Origin: Certhia americana
Lineage: Eukaryota; Chordata; Aves; Passeriformes; Certhiidae
NCBI GenBank assembly: GCA_018697195.1
Contig: CM031858.1
Span: 91,049,120 to 91,113,119, forward strand
Direction of reading: 5' to 3'
DNA length: 64,000 nt
Shown here: positions 51,440 through 64,000 of the stretch, piece after piece
Position numbering within the stretch: position 1 is the stretch's first letter
How the letters are laid out: each line of letters opens with the position of its first letter
Notes under the pieces: model-generated
The model's database searches: none
The model's input: the letters and a program-made list of their open reading frames with translations, nothing else
Told to the model about the DNA's origin: nothing
Translations under genes and position numbers: made by a program

Positions 51440-51929
51440 GGGGACGGTGATTTCTGGGATTGTCGATAGCAATGAATAATTCAAAGCGCTTCTGCGGAGT
51501 CTGAGGAGCCCGAGATAAGGGTATCGAGAGATCAGCGGAGGCTCCAACTTTTTGAAAGTGAGGGGGAGAGCGCTAAGCTCGGTTCCAGGCGCCCGGTCCG
51601 CCTGTGTTAGCCTGTCCTCGTGTAGCAGTTCGCACCCTGGAATGCTCTGCGCTCCCCTCCGGTCCCGGTGGGATGCCGGAGCATGCAGGGCCCAGCAGCT
51701 CAGGGTGGCCCAGTGCTCTGGTCCGGCTCCCTGCTCAAGGCAGGGTGAGCTGTGAGGTATACGAGCTGTCTGTCCAGGGCTTCATCCCCTCAGCTCTCGA
51801 AATCCTGCGAGTCTGGGAGATGCACAGCCCTATGGGCAACCTGCTGCACTGCTTGGCTGTCTTTAAGGGGAGATCATCACTGAGAAGCAGTCTTGTTTCA
51901 AGACTGTGACAATTGACTCCCGTCCTCTC

Positions 51930-52785
51930 ACCCTGCTGCACTGAGAAGAGCCTGACTCCATCTCCTTGACAACCTCCCTACAGGAACCAGAAGGCTGCTG
52001 TCTTCACCAGCTGCATAGCTATCAGAGGATCCCAGGGAGCCCTCCTTCCCTCATGCTGAATAAACCCAATTCCCTCAGCCTCTCCTAATAGGGCAAGAGC
52101 TCCAGCGTTCAAGTATTTTAATGCCCTTGCTGGACTCATTCTAGTTTATCCATGGCTCTCCTGCACTGTGGATCCCCAGATGTGGATGGAGTGGGGCCTA
52201 ACTCCCCCACTCCAGGTGATCAGGGAGGGATTGTCTCCTCTCATCCTGTGGCTGCTGCAACACTGGATTCTGTTGGCCTTCTTTGCAGTCTGTGCTGTCT
52301 TATATCCACCAAGGCCCCCAGATCCTTTTCCACAGAGCTGCTTCCCACCACTCTGCCTGTATTGTTGCTCAGGCTTCTTCCTTCCCAGGTGAGGGACTTA
52401 ACATTTGTCCCTGCTGAATTTTGTGAATTTTGTTATCCCTGCTGGATAAACCACTGAGTTACTATTACTACTACTATCTAAGCTTGACTACCTAACCAAT
52501 TTTTTATCTCTTCAGTTATCCACTCATTCAAACTGGTATCTCACCTTGGATATAAGAATACTGTGAAACAGAGTGTTAAAAGCTTTGCAAAAGTCAAAGA
52601 CCTTGCATCCACAAATTCAGACATTTTGTCATAGAAGGAAATCAGATTGGTAAGGCAGTTGGCAACTTCATGCTGACTCTTGCAGCCTTCACCATGAATC
52701 TTGGGAAGGAGCATGACCCAAAGCCTGGGGATGGTGGTATTCCTATTTGGACACCAACACAATTGCAAACATTTCTGTAGTTTTT
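51930..52785 (-). mobile_element. CR1 LINE, old, two parts of ORF2 and 3' region
   Basis: The plus strand reads as the reverse complement of CR1. It has the block AACCCAATTCCCTCAGCCTC, then CTTGCTGGACTCATTCTAGT, then the GGCCCCCAGATCCTTTTCCA segment. Past a short ACT-rich junction at 52460-52478 comes the RT-side block. There the minus-strand frame 52541-52768 holds NLISFYDKMSEFVD, the CR1 motif upstream of the catalytic core. The 3' terminus is missing at the left, and the copy is riddled with stops. Confidence 0.88.
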
Positions 52786-55500
52786 TTACTCTCTCATTTC
52801 AACACCTAGAAAATATCAAGATGTCAAAGAGCAGTTTGCTACTGATGCCAATGTTAATTGTTCTTGGAGGTTTCTGTTGACAACATTGGTGGCTACATAA
52901 CCGGCTAGGGATGGAACATTACCAGCTGAAGGGAAACTGGCAGAAAAGTGATTTACTCAACATCAGAAAACATGTCTGTTGTTAAACAGGAGCAGAACTC
53001 GGGATGTACTCCCTTCTGGTCACATAGTCATCCCCAAATTCATCAATAACAATGCCAAGAACAGTCTTCCATTCAAACTTTTGAGACAAATAAATACTAC
53101 GCCCATACAGTGACCTCAGCTTGAGGTTTCATTGCATTATAAATATACACGTCTAACATGTATAACACAAAAGCAACACAATGGTGAAGTGAATTATCTG
53201 AATGGCAACATGCATTGGCTCTGATAATAAGCATTTACAGGGAACATGAGCTCATTGGGGAATGTTGAAAAACCTAGGGTGACAGACTGAAAAAAGCAGG
53301 TACATGAACATAGACAGCAAGACTCACAAAAATATTGTTGCAAACAGAAAGTAAACATTTATTTTATGTTTTTATGGGAAATTTCTAGATGTGTGTGGTT
53401 TTGTTTTGGTTTTTAAAAAAATACATTTTAACATAAATAAAGTCAGCTCTCATTCATGTTTTAAAACTTTCTGTGCAATTTTTTAAATGCAAAAGGCATA
53501 GGACAGTGTCTTTCTCCTCTTCTCTTTCTATATTGTCCTTGTTTCAGCCAGGAAATCACTGGTATGTCCTTGCCAGACATCTTAAAGGTACAAACCAAAA
53601 AATCTAGATTATCTGTGTGTGTGTCAAGTAAACTAAAAGGAATCCAGTGTAACATGGGGAGCCAGACACAGAAGGTGAAAACAGCATAGTATGGATTTCC
53701 AGCTTATCATCAGATCTGCCTTCTGCATTTGCTAGTTGTTTGGCGCACACTGCTTGTGAAATGGCTATGCAATGCTTCTAATGCTGCATGTTGTCTCCAG
53801 GAGAGAAATGAGGAGTTTCTCATGCTGTGCTTATGCACATTTCTCCCAAATTAATTTAAAATATTCACATGTACATAATAGCTAACATATGAGAAGGCTA
53901 TTGCTAATTTCCACATAATAAACAGGCTAAATCATTTGCTTAGTTTTGTTGATATATCCAACCAAGTCTTCTGAAAACCAAGGTTTTCTGGTGGGGTTTT
54001 TTTTGTCATTTTCTTTTGTTCTCTTTGTCTTGTCATCACTATAAATAAACTGCTCTTTATGTTGCTTTGATCCAGCAGAAAAGAAAGGCATTATAAAATA
54101 AATCAATTAATAATATTTGTAATATTTATCAAATAACTACTCATCAGATTAGAGTGGCAAGGCCTTCCAAGGTGTTAAACAATGGCATAATGAATGCCAA
54201 CAGGGAGGTGAGCCAACAAAATTAAAAAGATATCTAAAGCAACACAACAAACACATTCTGCAGCTCCTTGTCTTACCTATGGTTTCCTTGCACACACACT
54301 GTGTTTGCACAGAAATTATGCAACCAGACATGGTGGGTGGGATACTTAATTTCTAGATTATTTTAGCCCAGATTCTTTTGCAATTCCCTGCATTCAATCC
54401 ACTGTGGCTTGGATGTGGTAGTTACACAAGTACAAATCAAGCCAGAATTTGGCTCTTTAGTTCAGTACTTATTTACTGAAAGGTAAAAAGGGACATACCT
54501 TTTTGTATTACAACTTCTCAGCAAGCATCTGGCCACAAGTAGAAAACCATTATTATGTTTAAGTAGTGCTATCACAAAACCCAAGAACATTTACGTGCTG
54601 TCATAGGGCACTGCCTAATCTGAGACTGTCACTGTCCTCTAAATTGAACAAAGAATTGACACTATTAAATGTAAGAAGTCAGTATCTTTGTCTGATCATC
54701 AAAGTTCACACTTCAGGATACTTGAGAAGGTACATCTCTCCTCATGCAGAGGAAATAAGGAGGAGTTGCAAATAATTATTGCTATGCAGATAACGGCACC
54801 TGGAGCAATTTGCTTCCCTGGGAGTTAGATCCATGTCTGCTGGCTGGCTGGCTGAATCATAGGAGTAGTCAGCATGACTTCACAGTCTGTAATCTGGATA
54901 AAACACAGGAAACCACCTGTGGCTACACTAAGGAGAGGCATTCTAATATTGCAGGATTTGCTAGCTGTTTCTGAACCTAATAGCCTGTTTCCTAACTGTG
55001 CACTGATTTGAATTCATTTCATTGTACTTGTCAGCGTGATGAGTGGCAAGAATGAAGTTATGTTAGGCTAGGAAACATAGGGTGTATTGCAGTCTTCAGT
55101 ATGTATATAGGTCCTTTTCCTCAGAATATTCCAAGCTTAACAAAGTCTCAGCATTTTAAAAGACCATTGCCCACTTCATCATGATGCTGTACTTGCTTAA
55201 ATGCTGATAACACGTAAGAGTGTTGGGAAATTTTTGCTGCAACCTGTTCACTCTCTTTTGTCCAAGGAATTGGAAGGAAATCACCAAAGTTTATGTATCA
55301 CTGTAAACTGAGAAGCAACACAGCATGCCCAGAGAATGGTAACCATGAATGTTGTTGCTGTGCAATGAAAATGATGGATAGAAATGACAAATCACTATGA
55401 AATTCACTGTAAGAGAACATCTATAAACCACTAAAGGACTAGCAGAGGTGTAGTATGCACAACACCCATTGTCTTAGGGGCACATGTAGATGACAAAATA
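52786..55500. other. unique AT-rich sequence, no gene seen
   Basis: No repeat family recognised and only short frames up to 69 codons. A (GGCT)3 tract sits near 54841-54853. Confidence 0.5.
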
Positions 55501-55519
55501 TCCTTCCATGGCATTCCAA

Positions 55520-56020
55520 GAGATGTTGTATGATGCAGGCAAGTCCATGGAACCTGACGGGACGCACTCTACAAGTACTGAGGGAGTTGTTTGGTGTCAC
55601 TGCAAACCTGCTTCAATTATCTTTAAAAGGTTATAGTGATTGGCCAAGGTTTCTGCACAGTGTAAGAAAACATGTCATCCCTATCTTCATGAATAGCAAG
55701 AAAGAGGATTCAGAGAACTGGACTTTCTCAGTCTCACCTTGACTTTGGGGAATGTGATGGAGAAAATAACCCTGAAAATAACACCCAGTTATTTTAAGAT
55801 GGTGTTTGGGAGTAGTCAGCACAAATTCACAACAGAGAAAATCATGTCTAAGGAACCTGACAGCTTTCCATGATGAGCATCTCACTGGATGAGGAGAGAC
55901 CAGTGGACAGGATCCCAGACAACCAGATCTTGGTGGTCTGCTTTAGTAGGGGGGTATTGGACAAGATGTACTCCAAAGGCTCATTCCAGACTCAGCCCTT
56001 CTGTGATTGTGTAAAACGTA
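55520..56020 (+). mobile_element. CR1 LINE with central deletion
   Basis: The left part has GATGCAGGCAAGTCCATGGA, then ACTGAGGGAGTTGTTTGGTG, the CR1 ORF2 region just before RT. At about 55805-55860 comes the GGGAGTAGTCAGCACAAATT segment. From about 55945 the sequence jumps to the 3' end (TATTGGACAAGATGTACTCC, then TTCTGTGATTGTGT). About 1 kb of the RT and 3' coding region is therefore missing inside the copy. Orientation is plus. Confidence 0.88.
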
Positions 56021-57872
56021 TCTGTGGCATTCCTAAGGACTAAAGTTTGCATGTGTGCTTGACACATGCACCAAATAAGCAATTAAAAATGCATGACAGG
56101 AGATAATACAATGTTTTAGGAGTATCTATAAACTGGAGCTCTGTTTTGTATTCTGTGGCCCAAGCAGCTGGAAAAGTGGATCCCTGCATACACCATTTAA
56201 TTACTAGCACAGAGAATGACACTTTCTGTTTGCTCTAAGTAAAGGTATATGAGCAAGATTTTGAACTAAGTCTGTGATAAACAGTAAGTACTCTGGAGTC
56301 CTGAGCTGCTCAAGTAAGTGAATCCCAGGGCATTCAATATTAATTCTGACTATTCAAAAAACAGTGTAAAAGAGAAGCAGATCCTGAACAGAAAACCAGA
56401 AATCCCAATCGAGTAGCTGTGTTTCTATCTCTAGCTTTTATTCAATTTGCTTTCCTTTTACTGATTCTTCCCATTCCTAGGAAATAATGGCAGCAGAGAG
56501 TGACTCGGAAGAAACATATGGAGAAATTTGTGGAGAACAGTTGAAATCAGGCCCGTTGTGATCAAATCTACTGCATTGTTGGCTGCTGTCGGGGCAATGG
56601 TTTTGTTCCACAACTCAGAAAAACAGGAAATCTCTGCACCAGCTAATTGGAGGCTAACCGATTCTGTGGGATAACAAATCATAGGCTTATTAAAAACAAG
56701 AACTCACAGCCATGTATCAAGGGTATACATGAACATAGAATATTTTTAGGTTATTTATAGGGGACCGTCTTGAATGCCTTCTTTCCAACAGTCACATTAA
56801 CCTGTTTATCACTTTAGAACCCTGCTCCAGTACAGCACTACCCCTCTGCTAACAGTCTTGATATCCCATTCCTCTTGAGACCAGACAGACCTATTTTGAG
56901 AGTGTTGTACATACTTTCGCATAAAAGCTCAGAGAAGTAAGAGGCCAATTAAAATGCTATAGGTGCAATGCTGGGGATATGGCAACCATACTTCAAATGT
57001 CTGTTTGCTGTTGTTTTTATGACTGCATGTTAACTCCATTAAGTTTTAATGCACAGTGGAATGCTGTGAATGACAAGTGGCAAAAATTGCTTTGAAACAA
57101 TTCCTTGCTGTGACACTTTAAGGACGTTGCATTAACAGTTAATTTCAATGATACAAACTTCTGAGAGACTGGAAATTAAGTGTTCCAAATGAGCTTTAAA
57201 TATAGCGCAAGAAGTTTTGGTTTTAATGGACAAAGCCTGTTCTCACTAAATGTACCCTTGTACTGCCAAGAGGGCTTTGAAATAAAATAAAGTGGCAAGT
57301 TTGAGGCTATTAGTGTCAAGAGTCAGACAAGCCAAGCAATTGTAAATTAAGCTGATCTTGGTATTAAAGAAATCTCTTTGCATGAACTCTTATGTTCCCC
57401 TTCACTCTGGAAACCAGTTATTCCCCTGAGAAGGTACCTGGCTTCTAAGACATTTGCTGAAGCATGAGAAATACTATAGATGACTGCTTGAATCATTTCC
57501 AGATAAGAAAGTACCTTTATTTAAAATCTGATCTTCATTAATGCTCAAAATGAAGAAAAAGAAAATTAAATTCAAAGAAACTTACAGAAGTTTGTTATAA
57601 AATAATACTCCTCAGCAAAATCTTACGTTAATAACTAGATTAGTCAAGTCTATAACGCTAGACTGAATCATAAAAAGAACTGGCTTTTGTAGGATTTCCT
57701 TCTTCGGTAAAACCCAGAAAGTATCACTTTTCATTTTGAGGTAAGCAAGGTTTGCCAACAAAGATTTTCATTTAACCAAAAAGGACACAGAAAATGAACA
57801 GCAAACAGGAACAAAAAAAAACCAAAAAACCCCAACATTTCACATTTGAAAGTCTGTGACAAGTCAGGATAA
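56021..57872. other. unique sequence, no gene seen; possible regulatory block at 57.0-57.35 kb
   Basis: No gene or repeat recognised. The part 57000-57350 is repeat-free and rich in homeodomain- and POU-like AT words (TTAATTTCAATGATAC and AATTGTAAATTAAG). It resembles conserved non-coding sequence, but conservation is not testable here. Confidence 0.4.
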
Positions 57873-57873
57873 G

Positions 57874-58314
57874 TCAATGAAATGACAGTCTCCACCTCTG
57901 AATGGTCTCTTTGTCCAAATGGCTGCAATGAACAACCTGATCATAACCCTCATATAATGCCACATCTGGCATCTCTTCTGTGTGCTTTGGATGCCATAGG
58001 GCCTGGCAAATTCCAGTGGAGGTCTGGACAATTGAATCAAACTTCTGGTCTAGCCCAGTGAGATACTGGGTTTTGAGGCCCCGGTGATGGTACTGACCAG
58101 ACTTCTGCTGGCCACAGTGGAGTTTAAAGAGCTGCCCATGCCTGACACACAATACAGGATTCTGTCTCAAACTACCTCCTCTCAAAGGCAGAAAGAGCAG
58201 CCATGAGCTGTTGGTACAGTGAGGAGCATGGAGAAATGTAAAATCTTTAGTTATGTACCGAGAGCACTCAGATAACTGAAGCTCCAAGATCTTCTTGCCT
58301 TTACTGGTAATACT
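57874..58314 (-). other. 146-codon open frame, possible exon or pseudogene fragment
   Basis: This minus-strand frame is open from just after a TGA (58315-58317) to the stop at 57874. It has no ATG in the first part, so it would be an internal exon or a decayed copy, not a complete gene. The translation has mixed, non-repetitive composition with segments such as KDFTFLHAPHC, SSWLLFLPLRGG and LTGLDQKFDSIVQTS. I cannot assign a family. A weak acceptor (TATTACCAG|TAAAGG) and a donor-like CAGAG|GTGGAG lie near its ends. Chance is possible, but it is the longest unexplained mixed-composition frame here. Confidence 0.3.
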
Positions 58315-58317
58315 TCA

Positions 58318-61300
58318 GTCTTCAGAAAGATAAATATAGTGTCAGAGGCTTCTGATAACTTGCATCTTAATTCCTGATGATTTGCATTTTAACTGCTTAA
58401 CAAAAATGGTATTTACTAAGCAGAAAATTATTTCTACTTGTAATTACTGTAACTGTCATTTCAAAATTGCTATAAAATCAAGTTATAAAAATGTATTTTA
58501 AAGGATATGCTAGTGTTACTATTAAAAAAAAAAACCCAGACAATATCACATAAATGGTTTTATTCTCAAAAAAAAAGAACTCAGAAATATAAAATATTTT
58601 ATCATTCTTCCTATTTAAATACTGGTGACAGATTATGCATTTCCTCAAATAAAGTGCTGTTTTTTTACAAATACATATTTTGTTTTCACTTTTACTGCTG
58701 TTCTAACCTCATAATATTGGATAAAGTATATTTTGGTTATTGAAGAATGCAGCATTACTTCTCTTTTGTATTTCTTCCTATGAAATCATTACATTTTGAA
58801 TCTCAACTCCTTTATCTGCATCCAATCCATAGAGGCGTATTCAGCTTATGTACTTCCCCATGTAGGTGTCACAATTTGTGGTGGCCCTCTTGCTACCTTC
58901 TGTGCTTTTGCTGCACTTGACTGTTCCCATGTAGATCTACCATGGGGTCTTCATCTACAGGAAAGTGTGGAATGAAATATCCACCTTCTAGTATGTTCAT
59001 CCATTCTTCCTGCTCTTCTGACTTTGCTCTTCTTGAATCCAGACTACTGATACCTTGAATAATTCAACACTGAGGTTGAACTATAGAAGCAGTCTCTTCA
59101 TTATTTTCTTTGATATTCTGTGGGTTTTGTATTTTAAGCATGTTACTGCAGAAAATCCTATGTCAGTGTAGTCAAGACTAACTTTTTCAATTTTCATTTG
59201 TATGGATTTATATGGATTTACTTAGTCAGATGCCAACTTCACCATAAAAAACCCCCACACTTTTGTTCCAGGAGCTACCTTTTAGATGAAACAGCTTCTT
59301 GTGGTTTTATAGAGCAGCCAGGAGCTGTAAGTGGAAAAAAAAAGAAGTCTGAAAACCTGAAACCAGCAAGACTCACAGCTGTAAACAAGAGTAATTCCAC
59401 AACTACTGGAAACAGGCCCACATTTCACAATGCACCTGTTATACCATTATCAAACAGTTTGATCCTGTAATTCATTTTACTCATCTTAAGCCATCTCCTG
59501 TAAAGAGAAGGTATAAGAAGTCAAACTCACGTGTGAAAAGGTCACCTACTGCCACGAAGTTTCAAGTATCCCTCTTTCCTCAATGTGCACCTTTCCAGTA
59601 AGTGATTACCTGAATCCTGTATGATTTTTATATGCAAGTCTGTATTGATTTTGCTCCTATTTTTACTTCTTGCTCTTCAATCTCTAACTCCCTCCTGTGG
59701 ATAATTTCCACTTGATATTTTTTAGTCTGAATCCAAAATGAAAAGCAAATGCACAAAAAACTCTGTATCTGCAGATTCATGTGTATCTGTCAATATATAT
59801 AACATACTATAATATGTGAACAGAAACTGAAGACCAGAATTTCCACTAACTATAGACTGAATGGCATCATATTCTTTTTTCATCATAGGAATAGCAACTC
59901 TTCATGTAAACTTTTGTCTGGAGAATATTCAGTTTATTCTTTTGATACCTATGTCCTGCCTTTGTTCATTGCCCCTATAACATTTTTGGATTTCCTCATT
60001 TCTTCCCACCTATCAGAAGTGTTGTTTAGATGGGGGAGAGCAGCTGGATGCCTGCACCAAGTGACAAGGCTCATCTTTTTCTTTCAAACATTTCAATAAA
60101 CTTGGCTTTAGAAGGCAAACCAAGTTAGCTGATAGTAAGCTTTACCTCCAACAAATCTTAATGGGTCTTGTTCATAATGTGCTTAAGAAATGTCCCAGCA
60201 GAAAAAGATTGTCTCCTTCTGAGTATGAACCTTGGATGCCTTCTTGTGTTTTTCATGCAATTTTTGTAGAAATGGTAAATTCTGTTGCAAGCCATAAAGG
60301 GGCAAGGGAACTTCCATGAAGTGTTTCCATTTTTAATCAGAGGATTTAATATGCAACACTTCCTTACACATCTATTATACCTAGGATATAGGATTTTATG
60401 TCTACTCTTCTGGAGGAAATTATTTCAGTTGCTTTTCTCCCTTTTTTTTTTTCCTTTTTTTTTTAATAAAAATCCACATGACCTTTTCTCAGCTTTTCAT
60501 TTCTTATTTGGCAAGTTTGTGTTGAAATGCAACTCTGTCTTCTTTGGTGTTATTTGTTTCAATTAACCTGCAGACCACTGCCAGATCTGTTCAACCTCTT
60601 GATTGCACTCAGTTAATGGGAGCATGAATCTTGACACAGCCCCCCGAAATAAACTAAACAATTAGTCCTGGCAATTAGGCATTCAGAAAGTCCAATTTTC
60701 TTTTGTACCAGAATCATATAAGCAAAAGCTCACCTCAAACCACAAACAGAAACTTTTCCTGTGATAGTATTATTTGTTAAATCCCATTCTCTCAGAAAGA
60801 TGGACTTTATGCTGCCTCTTGCTGTTTCAATGAAGCTGGAATCCAGACAAAGGAGGAGCATTTTATTTCTCAGAGCAGTCATTTTGCCTCATGCCTCCAT
60901 GAGCTGGTCATCAGCTCTAAATGGTGAAGCTGCACAGTAATTCTGGGTTTGCTGGACATGTTCACTGGGCTATAAAGAAGCAGTATTTTCCTAGTAGTTT
61001 CTCTTATCAAGGACAGGGTGTGCATTGTCAATTTTCCAAGATGTAATAGTAGCCAAACTACCAAAGTGTCAAAACCCCCCAAAATGTTCACTCTTGGAAT
61101 GAATAATTTTATCAGAATTTTCTAAAAATAACCAATTAATTTCCAATAAAAAAAGAGATGGAGGCAACATTCCCAATGCACATTTGCCTATTCAGAATTC
61201 ATGGTGCCTCCAAACCGAATGGCTTACAGGTCCAGTAGCAACCTCTGAATCATTTACACTGCTCTGCCTTATGCAGGTCAGGCAAGGACTGGAGCATGGA

Positions 61301-61630
61301 ATTCACACAGCCTAACCTGGCATCCCTGACATAGGTTAGAAACCTTCTCTGTGTGGGAGTCCAAGATATATTAACCCAAAGTACTAGCAAAAATGAGTAT
61401 GAAACAAATACACAAAGCAAGTAATATCAAATTTCTAAGGCATATGTCCTAGAGAAGCAGGAGGATTAAGCAGCTGAACTGCTGTATACAGAGCACAGGT
61501 TGTTGTTTAAATTGTCACATAACTGAGATGTGATAACAGTGATGCAAATCTTTTTAATGGTTCCACAGGAAATGTAGGGAAACAGAGACTAGGGAGATGG
61601 ACAGTAATAGCAACCAGATTAGTAAAAACT
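58318..61630. other. unique AT-rich sequence, no gene seen
   Basis: Short frames only (up to 93 codons). Includes a tandem 10-bp duplication TATGGATTTA at 59201-59220 and a T-rich tract at 60442-60464. Confidence 0.5.
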
Positions 61631-61639
61631 GTAACAATC

Positions 61640-62720
61640 TGAAATTTTGAAGAAAAACAATCAAGAAGAAATTTTAGAAGTCTCGCCTCACCAACCTACT
61701 AGAAATCCTTGAAGGTGCCAACAGTCTTGTAGATAAAAGAGGTCCATTTGATGCTTGGATTTTGACAAGGCATTTCTCAAGATTGAAGGTTAGCCCTTAA
61801 GATAAGGAACCCACAGGGTAAAAATAAAATTTCTTGTGTGGGTAAATAATCTATTAGGGAGGCAGAGGACAGAAGGTTGCAGTAAATTGTGATTTTTTTC
61901 CCTAGTAGAGAGATTCACCACTAGTATTTCATAGGGATCTGTATGAGGATATTCAGGATAAGAACAGTATATTCAATATAAGATTTTGAAAAGGCATATA
62001 GAATGAAGGGACAAACCTTCCTAAGTTACCCATGTAAATAAAGGTAAGCAGAAGACTGTCAAAAAGACTTCATGTGATATCTGTGCCTAAACAACAAGAC
62101 AGTGACAAAATTTGGTGAAGATAAATATGAAGTAAGGCAAATAGAAAAGAAGATGTGTGTTTATATAAAATTACAGGCTGTGAGCTCAAACTCAGTAGAT
62201 CAGCTGGGTTGTAAGAGGTAATTCGAATTAATACCAATGCAGTCTTCAATTATAGCCAACACAGCAAAGAACCAGAAATAACTAGGAAAGGGCAAGAGAA
62301 TGGAAAGCCGAGAACACAACTGAAAAACAAACATCACTCTGTCATATAAATCCATAATATGCCTACATATGCATACATATCCTGTATGCTAGGCTGGTAT
62401 CTCCCGAGTCTGAAAAGATAATGAAAAAGGAAGAGAGGCTGGAAAAACTATAGTATAGGGAATGACAAAGCAGCCTATAAGCCTTCCCCTTGGAAAAAAA
62501 CATGAATGAAGAAGAATATCACAGAGATCTGTAAAATCGTCAGTGGCATGGAGGCAGTGAAGAGGAAACAACTGGTCACTGTATCTTCTGATCCAGTATG
62601 ATGAAGCAAAAGAAGTCAGGACACGGCAAGTTCACAGAAAATGGAAGCAAGCAGCTCTTCACATCAGTGTCAGATGAGACTGGATGAAAAGGTTGAACAC
62701 AACTGTATGGACCTTGGATC
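61640..62720 (+). mobile_element. old CR1-type LINE, plus strand
   Basis: Sense-strand CR1 blocks occur in order. CACCAACCTACTAGAAATCC comes first, then GGATTTTGACAAGGCATTTC (the RT-core region), then ATTTCATAGGGATCTGTATG, then AGATCTGTAAAATCGTCAGT and the 3'-side TCAGATGAGACTGGATGAAA. All frames are broken. The degree of decay suggests an older CR1 subfamily than those at 31.8 and 46 kb. Exact ends are uncertain. Confidence 0.7.
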
Positions 62721-64000
62721 TCACTTGGTACAGCTGCTCTTATGCTCTAAAATATTACACATTCCTTCACTGAAATTACTTCAAGTTCCAGAGACTGCAT
62801 AAGGATTCCACTGCTACTTTTTACAATAAAAAGCAGCTTACCTGGTGCAGAAACTTCTTTTAGCTACATGCTGTCTTCCTTTTCTCTGTTAGTGCTTCTG
62901 TTTCACAGCCAAATCTATATCATGGAGCTCTCACACACAAAACCCCAAAAGTCAGATCTCTGACAGCAGCCTTCTTGCAGCATCTTGTCAAAAGCTCCAC
63001 AGGAGCAACTGTTGCCTTCATTCTTACAAAAGGATGTTCTCCCCAACTCTGAGCCACCATTCTTGTCCTTTGATGTCTTCAAGACACTTAAGGTCAGCAA
63101 GTTGCTTGGAGATACATTACACCTCTATGCTTCTTTTGTTCTTGAGTAATTCCAGTTCTTTGCACCATGTAATCAAATCCCAAACAGCTTCTGTTCACCT
63201 AGTAGTACCTACAGAAGAGGCTCTTCAGCTCTGAGATATTACCAAGAGACATCCAGAAGTTCCTACACATGCTGACTATGCTGAGAATGAAAAGTGGCAC
63301 AATGCATACAGGGACACTGATACTGGCTTTCAGCCAAGCAGACTACACAGAATATTGGCAGTAGCACACATTCACTACTAACTACCCCAGCAATTCCCAG
63401 TTTTCCCCAAGACATCAGTAGGTCAACAGTTAGCCCCTGCTTTCACATACCTAGTGAAATGAAGCTGAGTGAGATTGGAACAACTGAGACTAGCTCATTA
63501 TTAAGGTTTCCTAAAGCATACAATACCTGAATTATTTAATATAGCCCCTAAACAAATGAAATCATTTTGTGAGTGAATGAAAGCAGCAAAATAAACAGTT
63601 GAAGAAGAAGCACTTTTAATATGGTGAACTTCTCAAGGCTATTCAGTGGCTTTTGTTGTTTCTATTAAAACATGGATACAGAAGTACACATGGGAATAGG
63701 TTATGTCCTATGCTTTAATCTGGAATAACAGATGACTTATCTGCCTTTGTTTCAGGTGGTTGGCAGGACAGAGATTTGCAGTTTTTTATATCTGAGAGTG
63801 TAGGAAATGTATTCAATTATTACAGGTCAGCAACAGCTTCCTATAGGTTTTGGTGACAGTACATTTTAAAAGGCAGTTTCTCCAGCTTGGCTAGCAGATA
63901 ACACTGGTGTTTGGAATACACATAATCCAAAGAAACCAATTATAATCATATAAAATACTACCTATGCAAAATAACTAAATGCATACATACATATATAATT
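62721..64000. other. unique sequence, no gene seen
   Basis: Only short incidental open frames (61-66 codons) and no recognised repeat. Confidence 0.5.

Larger units (their letters stand above)
50880..51750. promoter_or_regulatory. CpG island, possible promoter
   Basis: The GC and CpG density rises sharply at 50880 (GCTGCGAGGGCGGCGTTAG) and fades after about 51750. It is the only such block in the window; the rest is AT-rich and CpG-poor. It contains a near-consensus CTCF motif, a GCCGCCATGG start context and two donor-like sites (GAAA|GTGAGG at 51558 and AGG|GTGAGC at 51745). Many overlapping open frames in both directions reflect the base composition. It may be the first exon and promoter of an unrecognised transcript, or a GC-rich transposon-derived piece, as a CR1 copy starts just to its right. 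Confidence 0.6.

Noticed and set aside
50995..51450. 151-codon plus and 139-codon minus frames in the CpG block
   Set aside because: Both strands are open in several frames because of GC composition; the products are arginine/proline/alanine-rich and not recognisable.

Overview
The window reads as vertebrate nuclear DNA, most probably from a bird and likely a songbird (passerine). It is AT-rich and dominated by non-coding sequence. The recognisable repeats are CR1 LINE fragments and endogenous-retrovirus LTRs of avian type. There are no operons, prokaryotic promoters, rRNA or tRNA genes, or CRISPR arrays. I found no protein-coding gene I would call with confidence, so the segment is best described as a gene desert or the inside of a very long intron.

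Layout. 1-6.4 kb is AT-rich unique sequence ending in a perfect AATCT pentamer array, followed to about 6.95 kb by a possible old dispersed repeat. 7-24.5 kb is mostly unique, with small CR1 scraps at 9.0-9.15 and 9.84-10.05 kb, a perfect 14-bp-arm hairpin at 8640, and a possible conserved regulatory block at 18.6-19.0 kb. At 24,531-25,320 lies a solo LTR with 9-bp terminal inverted repeats and a matching 4-bp target-site duplication. 25.3-31 kb is unique sequence with several homopolymer runs and a cluster of palindromes at 28.26 kb. At 30,960-31,707 lies a second solo LTR with a perfect 5-bp duplication (ATCTC). CR1 3' ends follow at 31.8 and 34.6 kb, with a possible but unidentified exon between them at 33,829-34,113. 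42,757-43,155 is an older LTR without visible duplication.

The right-hand part is richer in old LINE sequence. There is a minus-strand CR1 at 46.0-47.35 kb with a reverse-transcriptase relic, a minus-strand CR1 at 51.93-52.78 kb, a plus-strand CR1 with its middle deleted at 55.5-56.0 kb, and an old plus-strand CR1 at 61.6-62.7 kb. Between the first two, at 50.88-51.75 kb, is a sharply bounded CpG-rich block. It has a near-consensus CTCF motif and a Kozak-context ATG, and is the only promoter-like region in the window. A 146-codon open stretch on the minus strand near 58 kb is the best unexplained ORF.

No genes can be shown to work together here. The strongest results are the two LTR insertions, which the sequence itself proves through target-site duplications. 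The CpG block and the two unexplained open frames deserve checks against RNA data and other bird genomes. I saw no convincing new biological system.
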